From Micrasema longulum (taxonomy: Eukaryota > Arthropoda > Insecta > Trichoptera > Brachycentridae), in assembly GCA_022494885.1 (NCBI GenBank), contig JAGVSM010002757.1, positions 1 through 64,000 on the forward strand: a stretch of 64,000 nt of DNA, written 5' to 3'. The notes beneath the pieces are model-generated. The model saw only the letters and a program-made list of their open reading frames with translations, was not told where the DNA came from and did not search any database. Of this stretch, positions 10,231 to 21,908 are shown piece by piece (position 1 is the first letter of the stretch; the number at the start of each line of letters is the position of its first letter). The position numbers and the translations under genes are program-made.

Positions 10231-12429
10231 ATTTATTTCTGTGTAACTCGTTACCATAGATACGACTAGACATAGATACGTCATCTTAATTATTAATGTA
10301 ATTTCTACTAGTGAAAATGTACTTAAAAATATATATATAATAGTATTTTTATTTAATAAATTGGACTATTGAAAAATTCACATAAAACAGCTTTGTTTTC
10401 GACAACTGTTTTTTTTTCCTACCAAACTGTTTCAAAGCTACATATAGTATAATTAACTAATGAATTCTATCCTTTTTTATTTTTACAGTGATTATTAAAT
10501 ATAGCATCGAAAATATGGAGCCAATCAGTTACATCATTTTGTCATGTTGTTCTTCTAAAGTTGGAAAGTGTGAAGAGGGATGTGTTCGATATTTAAAACA
10601 AGACAAAAATAAAATAAAGAAAATATTGTTTTTTTATTCATTCGTCAACATGTAAACTCATTATACCTTGATAAAGAAGTTTATGTAGCTTTAAAACCCT
10701 ACGGTAGAAAAAAGTGCCTTAAAAAAGTTGTTTTATGTGTATTTACTTATAATTAATAGCTCTAAAGTCAGTGCTTCATATATAAATTTTTTATCAAATT
10801 GGACTATGTTTTCAAATGAAACGATGTATCTGAAGTAATTTTCATAGTTACGTTCTTAACTATTTTTAACATGATTTATTTATAACACACCAGAATTCAT
10901 AAACAGGTATGTGTCAATAAACAATGAATTCCTCACTATAAAAACCACATATCATGCATTCCTTTCCCCACAGAAAGTATGTTTATGAATGATTAAATCA
11001 TAACCTTATCAATATTCTTAAAAAGAGGTAAAAAAAATAAATAAAAAATTATGTGCAAGGTCAATCTTCCTGCTTTAAAAAAGAGGTAAGTCAAAAATAT
11101 GTATTTTCTCGTATGTTTACTGCATACATAAAAAAATTGACAATTATAAGTCTGTTTTTGGATGGCAGCAAGACATTGCTTTTAGTAAAAGTTTGTCAGA
11201 GGACATGTATTTTTGTACTCAAAGTTTAAATAAATATATAAAATAATGGCAGAATATTAAGTATTTATGGAACAATACAACTCAACGTACGCTGTCCATA
11301 TTCATTTTTTTATTTTGGTACAACAAGACCATCAACAGATATTAATCTTGTTAAATGGATGATCAAGAGTTAAACAAATAAGTAAATAATATATGATCCT
11401 TCAAAAGTTTACAGCAAATTGGTCAGTAATTCATAAAATCTTCACTGTACATTGAGCAAACATTGCGATCAGCTTTGGCCGCTTCATTTCCTCAACTGAA
11501 CGCGAACATAATAAGACATCAAAAATGATCACTATCGTTTACTTAACATTCCAATTTGAAAGCTTGTGATCAAACAAAATAAAATGGTAACGTAAAAGCT
11601 AATAAAATATATTGTAGAGCAGATTTTTTTTATCAAATGACGGATAATTTTTTATTCTTTTAAAACTTTTAGTGCCTTTTTTTAAATTTGGAAAAAAAAA
11701 CAGACGCAACCTATTTTAAAGCCTTATGGTTCCTGCAGAATTATAAATTGTTTGAAGCTTTTCACACAAATTAAAGTTTCTCACAAATCTTCATACAAAG
11801 AGAAATTTCTGCAGTGTTATCAATAAAATTATGAAATAAAGGTTTATTTTGAGTTATAATAAGAAATTTATAACTACAACAACCAATTTATGAGCTGTAA
11901 TAATGTGGCTTCTAGAGACGAGGAAACTTTAAATTGTCATTATTTTTTCGTTCCGTCATTTTCTGTGGGAAATATTAATTCTTCATTTTATGTCTATTAC
12001 CTACCGGTGTTCTATTTCGCAACGTGAAACCCAATTTAAATTTAATGAACACTTAAAAAATGTGAAGACTTTATTTTATATATTTAAATCTGCAGTTATA
12101 TACGAGTACATATAATATATAGTAAATACCACGGGCCTACGGTGGGTTGCTGATTAGGAAAGCAATTATTATTTGGGTAATTGTTACATAATAATATACA
12201 TTGCCCTTAAGAAATTAAAGACAAACTTTATACATATGGTTATAAATAACATCAATAATTTTACACATCTTATAATAAATTACTGTAACAAAACAACCAA
12301 CTTCACTTTATATATAAATATAGTAATTAACTGAGAAATATTTTGTGGCGTTATATTTTACTTAAATAGATATTATCTTGTTAAAAACATAACCTTCAAC
12401 GAAAAAGAATTGGTCTTATTTTGATTCTT
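10231..12429. other. no feature recognised
   Basis: About 2.2 kb of AT-rich sequence, the longest stretch where I recognise nothing. Small inverted repeats and A/T runs only. Confidence 0.45.
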
Positions 12430-12512
12430 ATTTAGTGGGTAATTTAAAACTTGTTGAAAATGACGTCCAAAATTAAAATATTTGGATATATTTTAAGAAA
12501 GTAAATAAAAAT
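12430..12512 (+). repeat. SINE family S2, tail fragment
   Basis: TAGTGGGTAATTTAAAACTT and GTTGAAAATGACGTCCAAAA match the S2 tail (TAGTGAGTTATTTACAACTC...GTTGAAAATGG) with mutations. The tRNA head is missing. Confidence 0.6.
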
Positions 12513-12584
12513 AAAATAACAAAAAAATTTGTAAATTTGTAAAAAAAAAAAAAAAATAGAAGCAGAAATAAACAACATTTTTAA

Positions 12585-13035
12585 GAATAATATAAAAGTC
12601 CAGGCATTGTTAAGGCTTGTGATGTATTATTGGCCGGTTTGGGTGATCACTTAACAAACTTATTTATTCGCCACTATGCATATGTTTTAACATCCACAAA
12701 ACTGCTTTTTCAATACTAATACTTCTATATTCCTTCTCACAAATCAGGATGCAGGTCCTAGTTCACATAAACATTTTTGATCCGCCTAGAAATAAACGGT
12801 TCTTAATAATAAACTGTATTTTTAGTCTGTCCAATTTTCTTTAGACAAGGACTTCAACCCCTAGGCCCCGGGGTATTATCAAAATAAACATATTACAACA
12901 TATATGGAAAACATTTTAGACAAGGGAACATGGAAGTTAATGTATTAACAGTGCTTTTGGTTTATAATTGGCTACTGCTAGAGGAAAAAATGCTATTTTT
13001 GTCTACAAATCATTGGTCAAATTCAAAATATTGTT
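12585..13035. repeat. foldback family M1, decayed A-B-A-B array
   Basis: A diverged A unit (12585-12740; AAAGTCCAGGCATTG, TTGGCCGGTTTGGGTG) is followed by a reverse-complemented B unit (12827-12880; TAGACAAGGACTTCAACCCC). A truncated A unit comes next (12893-12985), then a B end (GTCTACAAATCATTGG, 12998-13035). Confidence 0.6.
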
Positions 13036-13119
13036 TATTTAACCAACTTATTTAAGAAGTAATATAAAAATGTATAAACGTTATCATATCACAAATCAAC
13101 GTGTAAAACTGAAATATGC

Positions 13120-13450
13120 ATTATCGAACGAATCAAGAAAGGGGTTCTGCGTTGGTTTGGACATGTAGAGCGAACGAACAATGAAATAACGGCTAAAAGG
13201 ATCTACGATGCGAATATCGATAGACGCAGAAAACGAGGAAGACCGAGAAAGACATGGCATGATCAAGTCTATCAAATACTTGAAGATGGACATGTCAAGA
13301 GTAGGAATAATCGGCGCGCGTGCATGAGAAAATGTATGAATCTAGAGGAGGCGAGGTCTGTTTGCAAAGACAGAGTGATATGGCGTTCTATCCTCTCTAC
13401 CTATTCCTACAGGAAAACGGCGTGATGACTTGTTGTTGTTGTTATTTTTT
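13120..13450 (+). pseudogene. RTE-type LINE (group A), intact-frame C-terminus
   Basis: One frame is open for about 101 codons, from 13120 to a TGA at 13423-13425. It contains LRWFGHVERTNNE, then GRPRKTWHDQVYQILEDGH, NNRRACMRKCMNLEEARSV and a C-terminal K-T-A. This order matches the tail of RTE-like ORF2 in insects. The stop is followed at once by a (TTG)n/(GTT)n tract and T-rich sequence, the short 3' UTR and microsatellite tail typical of RTE elements. The rest of ORF2 is missing. Relatives in this window are at 2278, 20443, 41080/42165 and 59072. Confidence 0.85.
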
Positions 13451-15575
13451 TAAGAATTTCAAAAAATATAAATGCAATTTAAAATGTTTCATCTATCAAT
13501 AACGCATCATGCAAGCGTGTACATAAAGAGAAATAGTGAAAAGTATATTTTAATATGTTTAATAGTGTTAAAGATAAGTACTTAAATCCCCCATTACCTA
13601 TTAAACACTTAATTCTGCGCTTAACTATTGGTTGCGCAGGAAAAATGGAAATCTGTTGCTCCGTTAAGACGTGAAAGAAACACAAAAAATCGATTCTATG
13701 CTCAATGTGAAGATATCACGCATTGAAAATATTCAAAAGAAATTCGTATAGTTCATGTGTTTCTGGTTAAAACTTAAGTTTGAATCCGATCAATATACTC
13801 AAATATGTAAAAAAATATCACCTATTTACCTCTGTAAAAACGTCATGAAATAGCGGATATAATTTATCTATTAAAAATAGTCTTTAGTTCAATTGACTGT
13901 CTTGAACTACTATGTAAACTTTCTATTAATGTTATTTCCAAAGTTCTAAGGAATAACCTTCTTCTTCATATTCCTATTGTTTCATCTAATTATAAGACAA
14001 AATTCATATTTATGGCGAGCATTCAATAATTTGAATGTCATAACAAAATCATTAAACATAGATCTTTTTGCGAATAATCATAATAGCGCGTGGCGTTCGC
14101 TTTCGAAATAATTTGAGTTTTATTTTCTTTTCTTTTGGATTTACATTTGATTACTGTTCATTTTATGTTCGATAATCTTTATGAACTTGCTATGTTGCTA
14201 CTTGTGAAAACTTTGAATTGGCTTATTTGTAATTTGTTTTGCTTCAGATATAAAATAAAAATAGCTGTTGGTTATCCAAATAAAGAATAAAAAAGAAAAA
14301 AAAAGAATAAAACAAACCCACTTTCGCATTAATAATATTAGTATGGATATCATGTAAGTTACCTCTCCATTTTTATATTAAAATTTTATATGTTTCTGTT
14401 TTATATGGTAGAATTGGCTTGGAACTATTTAGCTATTTAACTAGAATAAAATGTATTATTATTTTTATTATTAACCTTATTGTAGATAACATCATCATTT
14501 TGATTGAATTTGACATGATTGAAGAGATTCGCAGCCCCCACTGTTTATTATGAATAAAAATGAATAAAGAGGATTCAAAATTACATTATTCTACTCGTGA
14601 AAGATAATCATTCACTTACTACCCACAAAACTGACAATACTTATTTGCTAAAGTGGTTTTTATGGATACACCGCGTGGTAACGTTATACTTACCTCAATA
14701 ATATTACAATAATCCAAGTCCATTTTTATATTTATAATAATAATTTAATGCAGGTTCATGTCAATATCCAACACATACCTGCCATGTGATTTGCTAAACT
14801 CACAGCAAATGAGACGATTAAAAATTTGAAAAAGTCGTGGTTTATGGCACAGAAATTTAAAAAAAAAGTAATTGGATTTAAGAAAAAAAAAAAGTTTTTT
14901 TTTTATCATGAGCGAAACCGATTGGAACTCTTTCGGTCCGTAAAACAGGTTTAGGATATCTCAGAGTTGGAAAAACTTTTAAAATGGTCATTTGTTAATT
15001 CAAATTTTGTTTTTTTAACCCTTAAACATGAACGTACGGTTGTGGTACATCCCCAAAATTGTTTTTCTTTCATAACATAATTTTGCGCAGGAATCTGTCT
15101 TTGTTTTCGAATCGTCATCCATTTTGGTAGTTTCGTAGCTGCCCGTGACAGAGAGCAACACGTAAGAGCGGATGCTTGCAGCACATCAAAACGGGTAAGT
15201 TTGACCACCTGACGTATGTGGTTAGTATGATCAGTGTAAATCAAACTTTTTCAGACAAAAAAAAGTTTTTAGTTGAAATTGATCTTAAGCATAAAATAAA
15301 CATGAAAATTAATCTTCCTTTACTAAAGTATTAAAAAACTGAAAAAAATGGATCTACATACGCCAGAGCTCTTTAAAAAATTGAGATCCCACCCTAACTC
15401 CTTGACAAAAACCTCAAAGTTCATTCAATACGTACAGTTTTGCGAAAGGACTATTATAATGATATCTTCGATGAAGAAAGCACTGACTTGACTAAAGGGA
15501 ACTTTAAAATAATATTAATTTACAACTCATTAAATGAAGTTGTAGATTCTTTGGACGAAGTCAAATACTCGTACA
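13451..15575. other. no feature recognised
   Basis: About 2.1 kb, AT-rich. A 97-codon minus-strand frame (14951-15244) has no family signature. A short string near 14908-14945 (GAGCGAAACCGATTGG) loosely resembles one near 56913, too weak to call a repeat. Confidence 0.45.
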
Positions 15576-15885
15576 TATTACAACAGAGATGAAGAACATT
15601 TCAGAGAGGGTAATATAATAGTCTAGGCAGGCATCTACGCGGCTTGTAACCTATCATTGGCTGGTTTAAATGGCCACTTTACACACTGTTACATCAATAT
15701 TCCTTAAATTCTTTTAAATGTTTATGTTTGTGAAATTAAAGAGCTGAAACCTTTATCATGTGTGTGCGATTCATCCGGCTGAACCAATTTACTCACTAGC
15801 AACTCCTGAAAATGTTATTTTTTAAATTGCTATACTTCATCATGGACCAGGTGGATTTATTAACAATATTTTGAGTTTATATGTT
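15576..15885 (+). repeat. foldback family M1, A unit with partial B end
   Basis: Starts TTACAACAGAGATGAAGAAC at 15577, continues through TCATTGGCTGGTTTAAATGG and AACATCA-type sequence, and closes on CATGGACCAGGTGGATTT as in the 56058 copy. AACAATATTTTGAGTTTAT (15862-15880) is the start of the B unit. Confidence 0.75.
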
Positions 15886-17460
15886 CACACATGTATTTTT
15901 AAAAAAAAAAACAAACAGTCAATTTTGATATAGAAACATAAAAAAAATACAGTTTAAAGACAGACCAGCAACGTTTCTAAATAAGAATCATACATATTAA
16001 AAAATTGTGTTACAACAAAAGGGTGTGTTTATGTGTATTTGTATTAGTGCAAGTGTAGATGTCTGTTTATGTGTATTAGTGTACATGTTCAGGTGTGTGT
16101 AAGTGTAAGCATCATTAAATAGTAAGTGGGATCGTATCGCAGCCAGAAATGAGGAGTCTTAATTTATTTTTAACTAAATTAATGGGCATGTAAAATATAT
16201 CTTTATATTCAAGACAGTCCAAACAATGGTCACTGGTCATGTTTTTCAGGATTTAGGAATCATTTTTTGAAATCAATTTATTACTCTTCAGATTATATGA
16301 TATTAATTAAGAATCGTAGAAAATTTTGAGCAACTTTGCATCTTGAGCAAATATATGCAATACCACAATATCCACACGAGCTCAATAATCTTATGGAAAA
16401 TGTCTTAGAGAAAGATAATGCTTTTAAATTAGATCAACCTGCAATTAAAAAAAATCAAACCTTGAAGAGTCGTTACATATTTTTCAAGAAAAATTACATT
16501 ACGGGTGACAAGTGTGCGATCGGCCGCACTATGGAAAATGGTAGAACAACGGCATATCGTAAGAGATGTTTACCAATGTTGCTACTGTCACATTTTAATA
16601 TATTTCAAATAGTTTAAGAGTCAAAATTTAAAATAATGTTAGAATTTTAAATTAAGTAAATATAATACTGTTTTTTTCAATGCCACAAACTGTATTTTTT
16701 TACGAATACTTTTGAAAATCTGTTCACTTCATCACTTTGAAAGTTTTTTTTTTATTAAACTTATTAATATTTTCAACATCATTAAAAAATTAAAAAGAAT
16801 ATTTTTTTTCTTTATCATACATTTAAATGATAATATAATTAAATAATAAAAAAACACTTACGTCTTCACATGATTTACATTTAATGTTATTTTGTAGTAA
16901 AAGTATTTACAAAAAAAACATTTTTTAAAATTGGCTACCAAAATTTGTAGATCATGAAGTTATTGTAAAAAATGTAATAAAAGTCAGGAAACCTAAAATC
17001 GCCATCTACGGCGGTTTAAATGTGGACTATTTATAAAAAATATTTTCGAATTAGTTCTTTATTCATTATAAAATCATTTATTGATATGTTTTTGTCATTT
17101 TATAATAATTAAAATAACCCATCGATATTATAATAATTAATTTGTGATCATATTCATAATCGAATGAACACCATTTTTTGTTTCCAATGTTATTTTTAAT
17201 ATTTTATTGTATAAAAATAAAAATATCATAATAAAACTTATTTCACTTGAAGCTTTAAGTACTATTTTATATTCGTGTATTTTTTTAATGTACCTTTAAA
17301 AATAAAAAAATAATTGACTTTTGATCCGAAACCGACCTTTATTTTCCACAGTGGGCCGGTCTGCTAACTGTGCTCAAAACCAGAAAAAAGGAATATAAAT
17401 CAATGAAAATCGTCCACACTACGCAATATAAAAAAAAAAAGTTTCTATAATTCATGGAAT
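15886..17460. other. mostly unassigned
   Basis: 16021-16110 is a degenerate GTGT/TATGTGTATTAGTG-rich tract, apparently an old microsatellite. A 93-codon plus-strand frame starts at 16336 and matches no family I know. The rest is AT-rich with no signature. Confidence 0.45.
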
Positions 17461-17464
17461 CAAT

Positions 17465-17640
17465 CGAATCGGGATGTGATCCTGTGGCTAGTGTCTTAGA
17501 CTCTCGGCTTAAAGGTCCAGAGTTTGAATCTCACTCAACCCTAACTTGATTCCCATTTCCTAATAGTTATTTACAACTCGTTGAAAATGGCACTTAAAGT
17601 AACATGCATTTGGGTAAATCATAAAAAAGCTAATATTAAA
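17465..17640 (+). repeat. SINE family S2
   Basis: tRNA-like head GTGATCCTGTGGCTAGTGTC (A-box region), a B-box-like GAGTTTGAATCTCACTC, then ACTTGATTCCCATTTCC, TAATAGTTATTTACAACTCG and GTTGAAAATGGCAC, ending in TTTGGGTAAATCATAAAAAA. The same order occurs at 33785 (-), 46700, 51267 and 61424. Confidence 0.8.
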
Positions 17641-17854
17641 ATAAAAAAAAACACGGATATACAAAAATAAATAAAAAGAAGAATATATGAACATATAAGT
17701 AAAAAAAAAGTTTTTTTGGTAGTTTTATTTATTGATCGTGTTTATTTCGTAACATCTAAGTTTTTTGATAAATAAATATTTTTCCATGAATACAAATATT
17801 GTTTTATTAACCTTTTTGCATTATATAAGAAATATCCACATTTCATAATCATAA

Positions 17855-18080
17855 TTCCCTTTCCGCACCTAATGGCGCATAGGGCAGTGCATTAGTACAC
17901 CAATCGAAGCTTATCTTGTTAATTTTTGTTACATGATGGTAAGGTGATGAGTCTTACGCTTCAGCTACCAGTCCAGAGACTATAAAATATTCTAGAGAAA
18001 ATGAAATATTATCGTGTAAAAACACATTTTAAAATAATATTTCATATCAACCATGTCGGGAATCAAACATATCTACATAT
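17855..18080 (-). repeat. SINE family S1
   Basis: Reverse orientation. The tail (CCGCACCTAATGGCGCATAG), the spacer with ATTTTTGTTACATGATGG, the body (CTTACGCTTCAGCTACCAGT) and the head with CCATGTCGGGAATCAAAC follow in the mirror-image order of the plus copy at 50511. The 5' unit is missing. Confidence 0.8.
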
Positions 18081-18259
18081 AAAATAATTTTATTTGATAA
18101 ATGTACCATCGGTCTTTCAAAAAACAGACGATTGTCATTTGTACGTCAGTAGTAATGTTACAAAAAGACACGTCAGTGGTTAAGGGTTAAGTATCACTAG
18201 TTCTTTTTTTATAATAACACAAACACAATTGAAAGTAAAAAATAACACTATTTAATTGC

Positions 18260-18430
18260 TACGACATTTAAAATGCGCCCCCGCTGTGAACCGCCACAAA
18301 CTTTAATTTAAAGTATGGGAATGTTTCGTAAAAAGAATTAATCGAACTTCGTAATGGTGTCACCCGGTGCGGTTCTCAGCTATCACACCCCCTCCCAACA
18401 GTGACGTCAGTGCATTTCCATAAATATTAC
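18260..18430. repeat. GC-rich repeat-like segment
   Basis: GTGTCACCCGGTGCGG at about 18358-18373 and a C-rich run with GTGACGTCAGTG near 18400. From memory, similar GGTGTCACCCGGTGCGG strings occur in repeats of several insects; I cannot confirm this here. It directly precedes the truncated LINE at 18465. Confidence 0.3.
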
Positions 18431-18464
18431 ACCGAAGTGAAAAACTAAAAGGTTTCACATATTA

Positions 18465-19470
18465 AAAGATGATGCCCTGGTATATATTGCGGGAGAAAAT
18501 TATGAATCCACAGTACATCAACTAAAATATGACCTTAAAATATGGTTGAAGAAGAATAAACTTAAGCTGAATACAGATAAAATTAAGTTTCTGAACATAG
18601 GAAATAAAAAAATTCCTATTTCACCAACAATAGTGATGGATGAAGAAATATTAAAGGAAGTGAAAGAGATAAAATATTTGGGGATTATTATGATTCTAGA
18701 TTGACTTTTTCCCAGAATACAAGATATGTGACAAATAAAATAGCAAGGAAGGTTTCTCTTATGGGAAGAATCAGAAGATATCTAACTGCAAATTCGTGCA
18801 GGATGATTTATAATTCCATTATTGTGCCTCATATAAATTATTGTAGAAGTATTTTGTTTTTGGCAACTGAAGGGGAAAAAAATAAACTTACTGTTCTGCA
18901 GAATAGGGCTATAAGAGTAATTTTGAGAAAAAATAAATACACTAGAATAAAGTTGATGCTGAAACAAGCAAAAAATATGACAGTACGTCAACTAATATAT
19001 TTTAATGTAATGTTTTCTATTCATATAATGATTAATGGTTTATACCTTAGAAGAGTTGACTCAAAAGGTTTTTTCTAATGAATGTGAACACGTATATAAA
19101 ACAAGAAATAAACATGAAGTAAGACTACCATTTCGTAGGAAAACAAATACACAGAACTCGTTGATGCGCCAAGCTGTATAGTTATATTATAAGGAAATAC
19201 CATTAGAAATAAGAAAGCAAAAAAAGATTATTTCATCCAAATGTCAGTGAATAAAACACGTGTTGAGCATTTTGTTTAGCATTTTAAAAAAGTAATCTTA
19301 TTCGTGTTAGGTTTATAGAAGTTTTATTTTTAAGTTAACGTATATTTTTTAGAAATGTTAATAATTAGTATGAGTTTTAATACTAATTAGGCATAAGTTA
19401 ATATTAGGACATTCATTTATTATGTTTGTACTATTTTAAGACAAAAAAAAAAGAATATAAAAAAAAGATA
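18465..19470 (+). pseudogene. Jockey/CR1-type LINE (family F1), truncated at the RT catalytic Asp-Asp
   Basis: The coding part opens with K-DD-ALVYIAGENYES, the two aspartates of reverse transcriptase motif C (18468-18473). It runs through IWLKKNKLKLNTDKIKF and IKYLGII, then a frameshift near 18690. The frame from 18701 to 19078 follows, with ARKVSLMGRIRRYL and NSIIVPHINYCRSILFL. After a second frameshift near 19065 come KTRNKHEVRLPFRRKTNTQN, a stop and LYYKEIPLEIRKQ. A 9-bp perfect hairpin (19363-19388) and an A-rich tail near 19442-19470 close it. It is dead, with 5' truncation, two frameshifts and in-frame stops. Related copies lie at 36185 (-) and 43340 (-). Confidence 0.88.
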
Positions 19471-19631
19471 TAGAGTAGTAAAAGGTACGAAAAGTGCATT
19501 GGCTGAGAAAAATATAGTTGTGGTTTCATGATCATATTTTTGATTGTCTGTGTCTAGGCAGATGAGTACAGTTCAGTTTGTGAAATAGAACAAGAATCTT
19601 AGAAAAGTGTTTTTGACTCGATGGCTGCTCT

Positions 19632-19751
19632 CTTTTTGTGCCTGTCTTCTTCTTTCTGTGCTATATCAGATTCTCCGACGTTGGCGATCACTCTAGAGTA
19701 GGCATTCCGGTCATGTGCCAACTGGAACAGTGCTTCAATCCCGCGTACGCC
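19632..19751 (-). pseudogene. probable LINE C-terminal scrap, type E
   Basis: The minus frame reads GVRGIEALFQLAHDRNAYSR then VIANVGESDIAQKEEDRHKK. The second piece of the window with this pattern is at 20855-20942 (AQDRDAFAVVIANVGGSDKA). The shared D-R-x-A-[YF]-x-x-V-I-A-N-V-G-x-S-D-x-A ending resembles the A-x-D-R-x-x-[WY]-x-x-[LV]-[VI]-A tails of RTE-like LINEs, so I infer that origin. Confidence 0.45.
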
Positions 19752-19834
19752 TTTATAAGAAGCAATAAACATATTTTTTTTCAAGCTTTTATCCGCACAA
19801 ATGCTGAGTATCTCTTTCAATGGATACAAGAAGG

Positions 19835-20095
19835 TAAAGAGATTAGTCTTACGCTTCGAGTGCCAGTTCAGATGCAACAAAATTGTTCAGTTTAAAATCT
19901 CTAGTTAAAACAAATAATTTATTTCCCGGGAATTGAACCCGGAATCTCAAGCATGTTAGAAAAACGTGCCAACCACCAAAATACGTAAAGACGTTTGTTA
20001 ACTCGATTTACGTTTTCTGGATTTTTACCTGAGAGCAGCCATCGAGTTTAAAACACTTGTCGAGAATCCTGGTTTTATTTCACACACAGAATATT
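19835..20095 (-). repeat. SINE family S1 with 5' unit
   Basis: In reverse: body (AGTCTTACGCTTCGAGTGCC), then the head with B box in TTTCCCGGGAATTGAACCCG, then the 5' unit GATTTTTACCTGAGAGCAGC and CATCGAGTTTAAAACACTTG. It shows the full order of 5' unit, tRNA head and body. The GGTGCGG tail is lost. Confidence 0.8.
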
Positions 20096-20442
20096 TTTAT
20101 TTGTATGCTCTGATGTAGTCAATAATATAAATAACCAGCTGAACTGACAACTACATTTCAGACCTTTTGTTGGAAAATATAAAATCGACGTTTCGCTGTG
20201 CTGTTTTCCGCACCTCAAAACTAAACTGATTTTTAGACTAAGTATCAGAGTAAAATTTTCGGTAGCTTTATGTTTTGCGTTTTTCAAAAAAAGCTATATT
20301 TGTATACCGTGCGCCCGAAGACAGCTGATAAAACTGTGTTTTTTTGGGTTTGGATGGTTCTAGTTCCCATGGTAAACTTTTTTTTAAAAATCAAAACAAT
20401 ATAGGAACACGCCAATGGTAAATATCTATTATGTGTAAAAAA

Positions 20443-20738
20443 GAGCTCTGCGCTAGTTTGGACACGTAAACCGATTGGACAACGGACGGCTAAAAATATT
20501 GATAATGTGAATGTTCGTGGATGCAGAAATAGAGGAAGACCGAGAAAGACATGGCATGATCAAATCCGACAAATAATTGAAGATGGATACGGTAAAGGTC
20601 GGAATAATCGGCGCGCGTGCATGAGAAGATCTATGAATGTAGATGAAGCGAGATCTGAATGCGAACATACAGTTATGTGGCTTTCTATCCTCTCTGCCTA
20701 CCCTTACGGAGAAACGGCGTGAGTTTGTTGTTGTTGTT
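20443..20738 (+). pseudogene. RTE-type LINE (group A) C-terminus
   Basis: Begins with ALR then a stop and FGHVNRLDNGRL (Trp codon mutated to TAG). After a frameshift near 20480 it is open from 20507 to 20722: GCRNRGRPRKTWHDQIRQI, NNRRACMRRSMNVDEARSE and the terminal YPYGETA. A GTT microsatellite (about 20721-20737) follows the stop at once, as at 13425. Confidence 0.85.
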
Positions 20739-20839
20739 GTTATTGTAAAAAAATATTTCTCTAGTGCCATAATTCAGAGAGAAAATACGTGAACACGTTT
20801 GTTTGATAAAAAATCAGATCGCGTTTCCTCTTAAGATTA

Positions 20840-21235
20840 AACACAATTAAGTATACTTCTTCTTCTTCTTGAGGTGCCTTGTCAGATCCCCCGACGTTGG
20901 CGATCACTACAGCGAAAGCATCTCGGTCCTGCGCTACTCCGCAGCCAGGACAACTGCTTTTTGTATGTATTCGCCATAGTGATTCCTGGGAAAAGATGGC
21001 CAGAGTGGTTTCCCGTTGCCTTATCTGGTAGATTTTTCTCTCGGGGATACCTTTCCTTAGCTGGTTGGTTCTGGTTTGCAGGAGCCAGAAACTCGACTTT
21101 TATCCTCTCGTTATCTGCTGCGATCACACCGTTATGAGTGTGATCCTATTGTCCGGGGTTTGCGACGTGGACGCTAACGAGTAGGACTAGTCAGTATTGT
21201 TGCCGGTGGAATGCAACTGGGCGTATGCTTACAAA
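20840..21235 (-). repeat. GC-rich repeat with LINE-like C-terminus, type E
   Basis: The minus strand carries GGCAACGGGAAACCAC (around 21010-21025) and CGGAGTAGCGCAGGACCGAG. It ends in an AAGAAGAAGAAGAAGTAT tail at the low-coordinate end. The last codons read AQDRDAFAVVIANVGGSDKA then PQEEEEV, paralleling 19632-19751. GC content is far above that of the neighbours. From memory the GGCAACGGGAAACCAC string is common in insect repeats; a database search would be needed. Confidence 0.45.
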
Positions 21236-21261
21236 ACTTTAATAAAAATCGTTCGGATAAA

Positions 21262-21908
21262 CTAAAAAAAGATGTTGTCACTTTTCATTGGTAAGTAGGT
21301 ACCTAGGTATTTGCTTATGATTAAATTCCAAACCTAAAAATGATAGATATTCAAATAATATTGAATTAAAGTAGGTACCTAAGTACTTGTTTATGTTTGA
21401 ATTCCAAAACATAAAATAATTAATTATTTTCAAATAAAGAATTCTTTAAGCAAATGTCAAACTCTGCTCAGAGATGCATTTTAGTCAGGAATGCGATTTT
21501 CATGAATGTTTAGAATGTCAGTTGATATTATTTTTTGTATGACTAAAAATCCAGTCAAAAGTAATAAATGGGTAGAAATTATAAGGAATTCAATGAAATA
21601 ATCTAATTGGGATCCATAAAAAAACTAATATTGTCTGTCAACATTCAAAAACAAACTTTTTTATAGACAAAAAAATAACATCCATCCATTTTTTTTGTAA
21701 ACAAATTCTCGGTGAATGCAGCCCTGGTGATAGATAAAAAACATTTACGCTTCTAACTTTTTTGTACTCAATAAATTTTAAAAAATATGAACCTTAAACC
21801 TTCCCTCGATGAAGATGTACATTTATCTGAAAACCGCACGTAAATCGGTCCGGTAGTTATCGACTCCATCGAGGAGAACCATTCGAACATTGCCTATACA
21901 TATATAGA
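21262..21908 (+). repeat. unclassified interspersed repeat R1, second copy
   Basis: Collinear with 3120-3808: AAGTAGGTACCTAGG, GTAGGTACCTAAGTACTTG, AAATAATCTAATTGGGATCC, and the terminal AACCGCACGTAAATCGGT near 21833. The first 30 or so bases of the left end are lost. Confidence 0.75.

Noticed and set aside
14951..15244. 97-codon minus-strand frame
   Set aside because: No signature, unremarkable residues and no supporting context.
16336..16617. 93-codon plus-strand open frame
   Set aside because: No recognisable family, no neighbouring exon signals and an AT-rich end; not supportable as a gene.
18782..18991. 69-codon minus-strand frame
   Set aside because: Antisense shadow of the reverse transcriptase fragment at 18701-19078.
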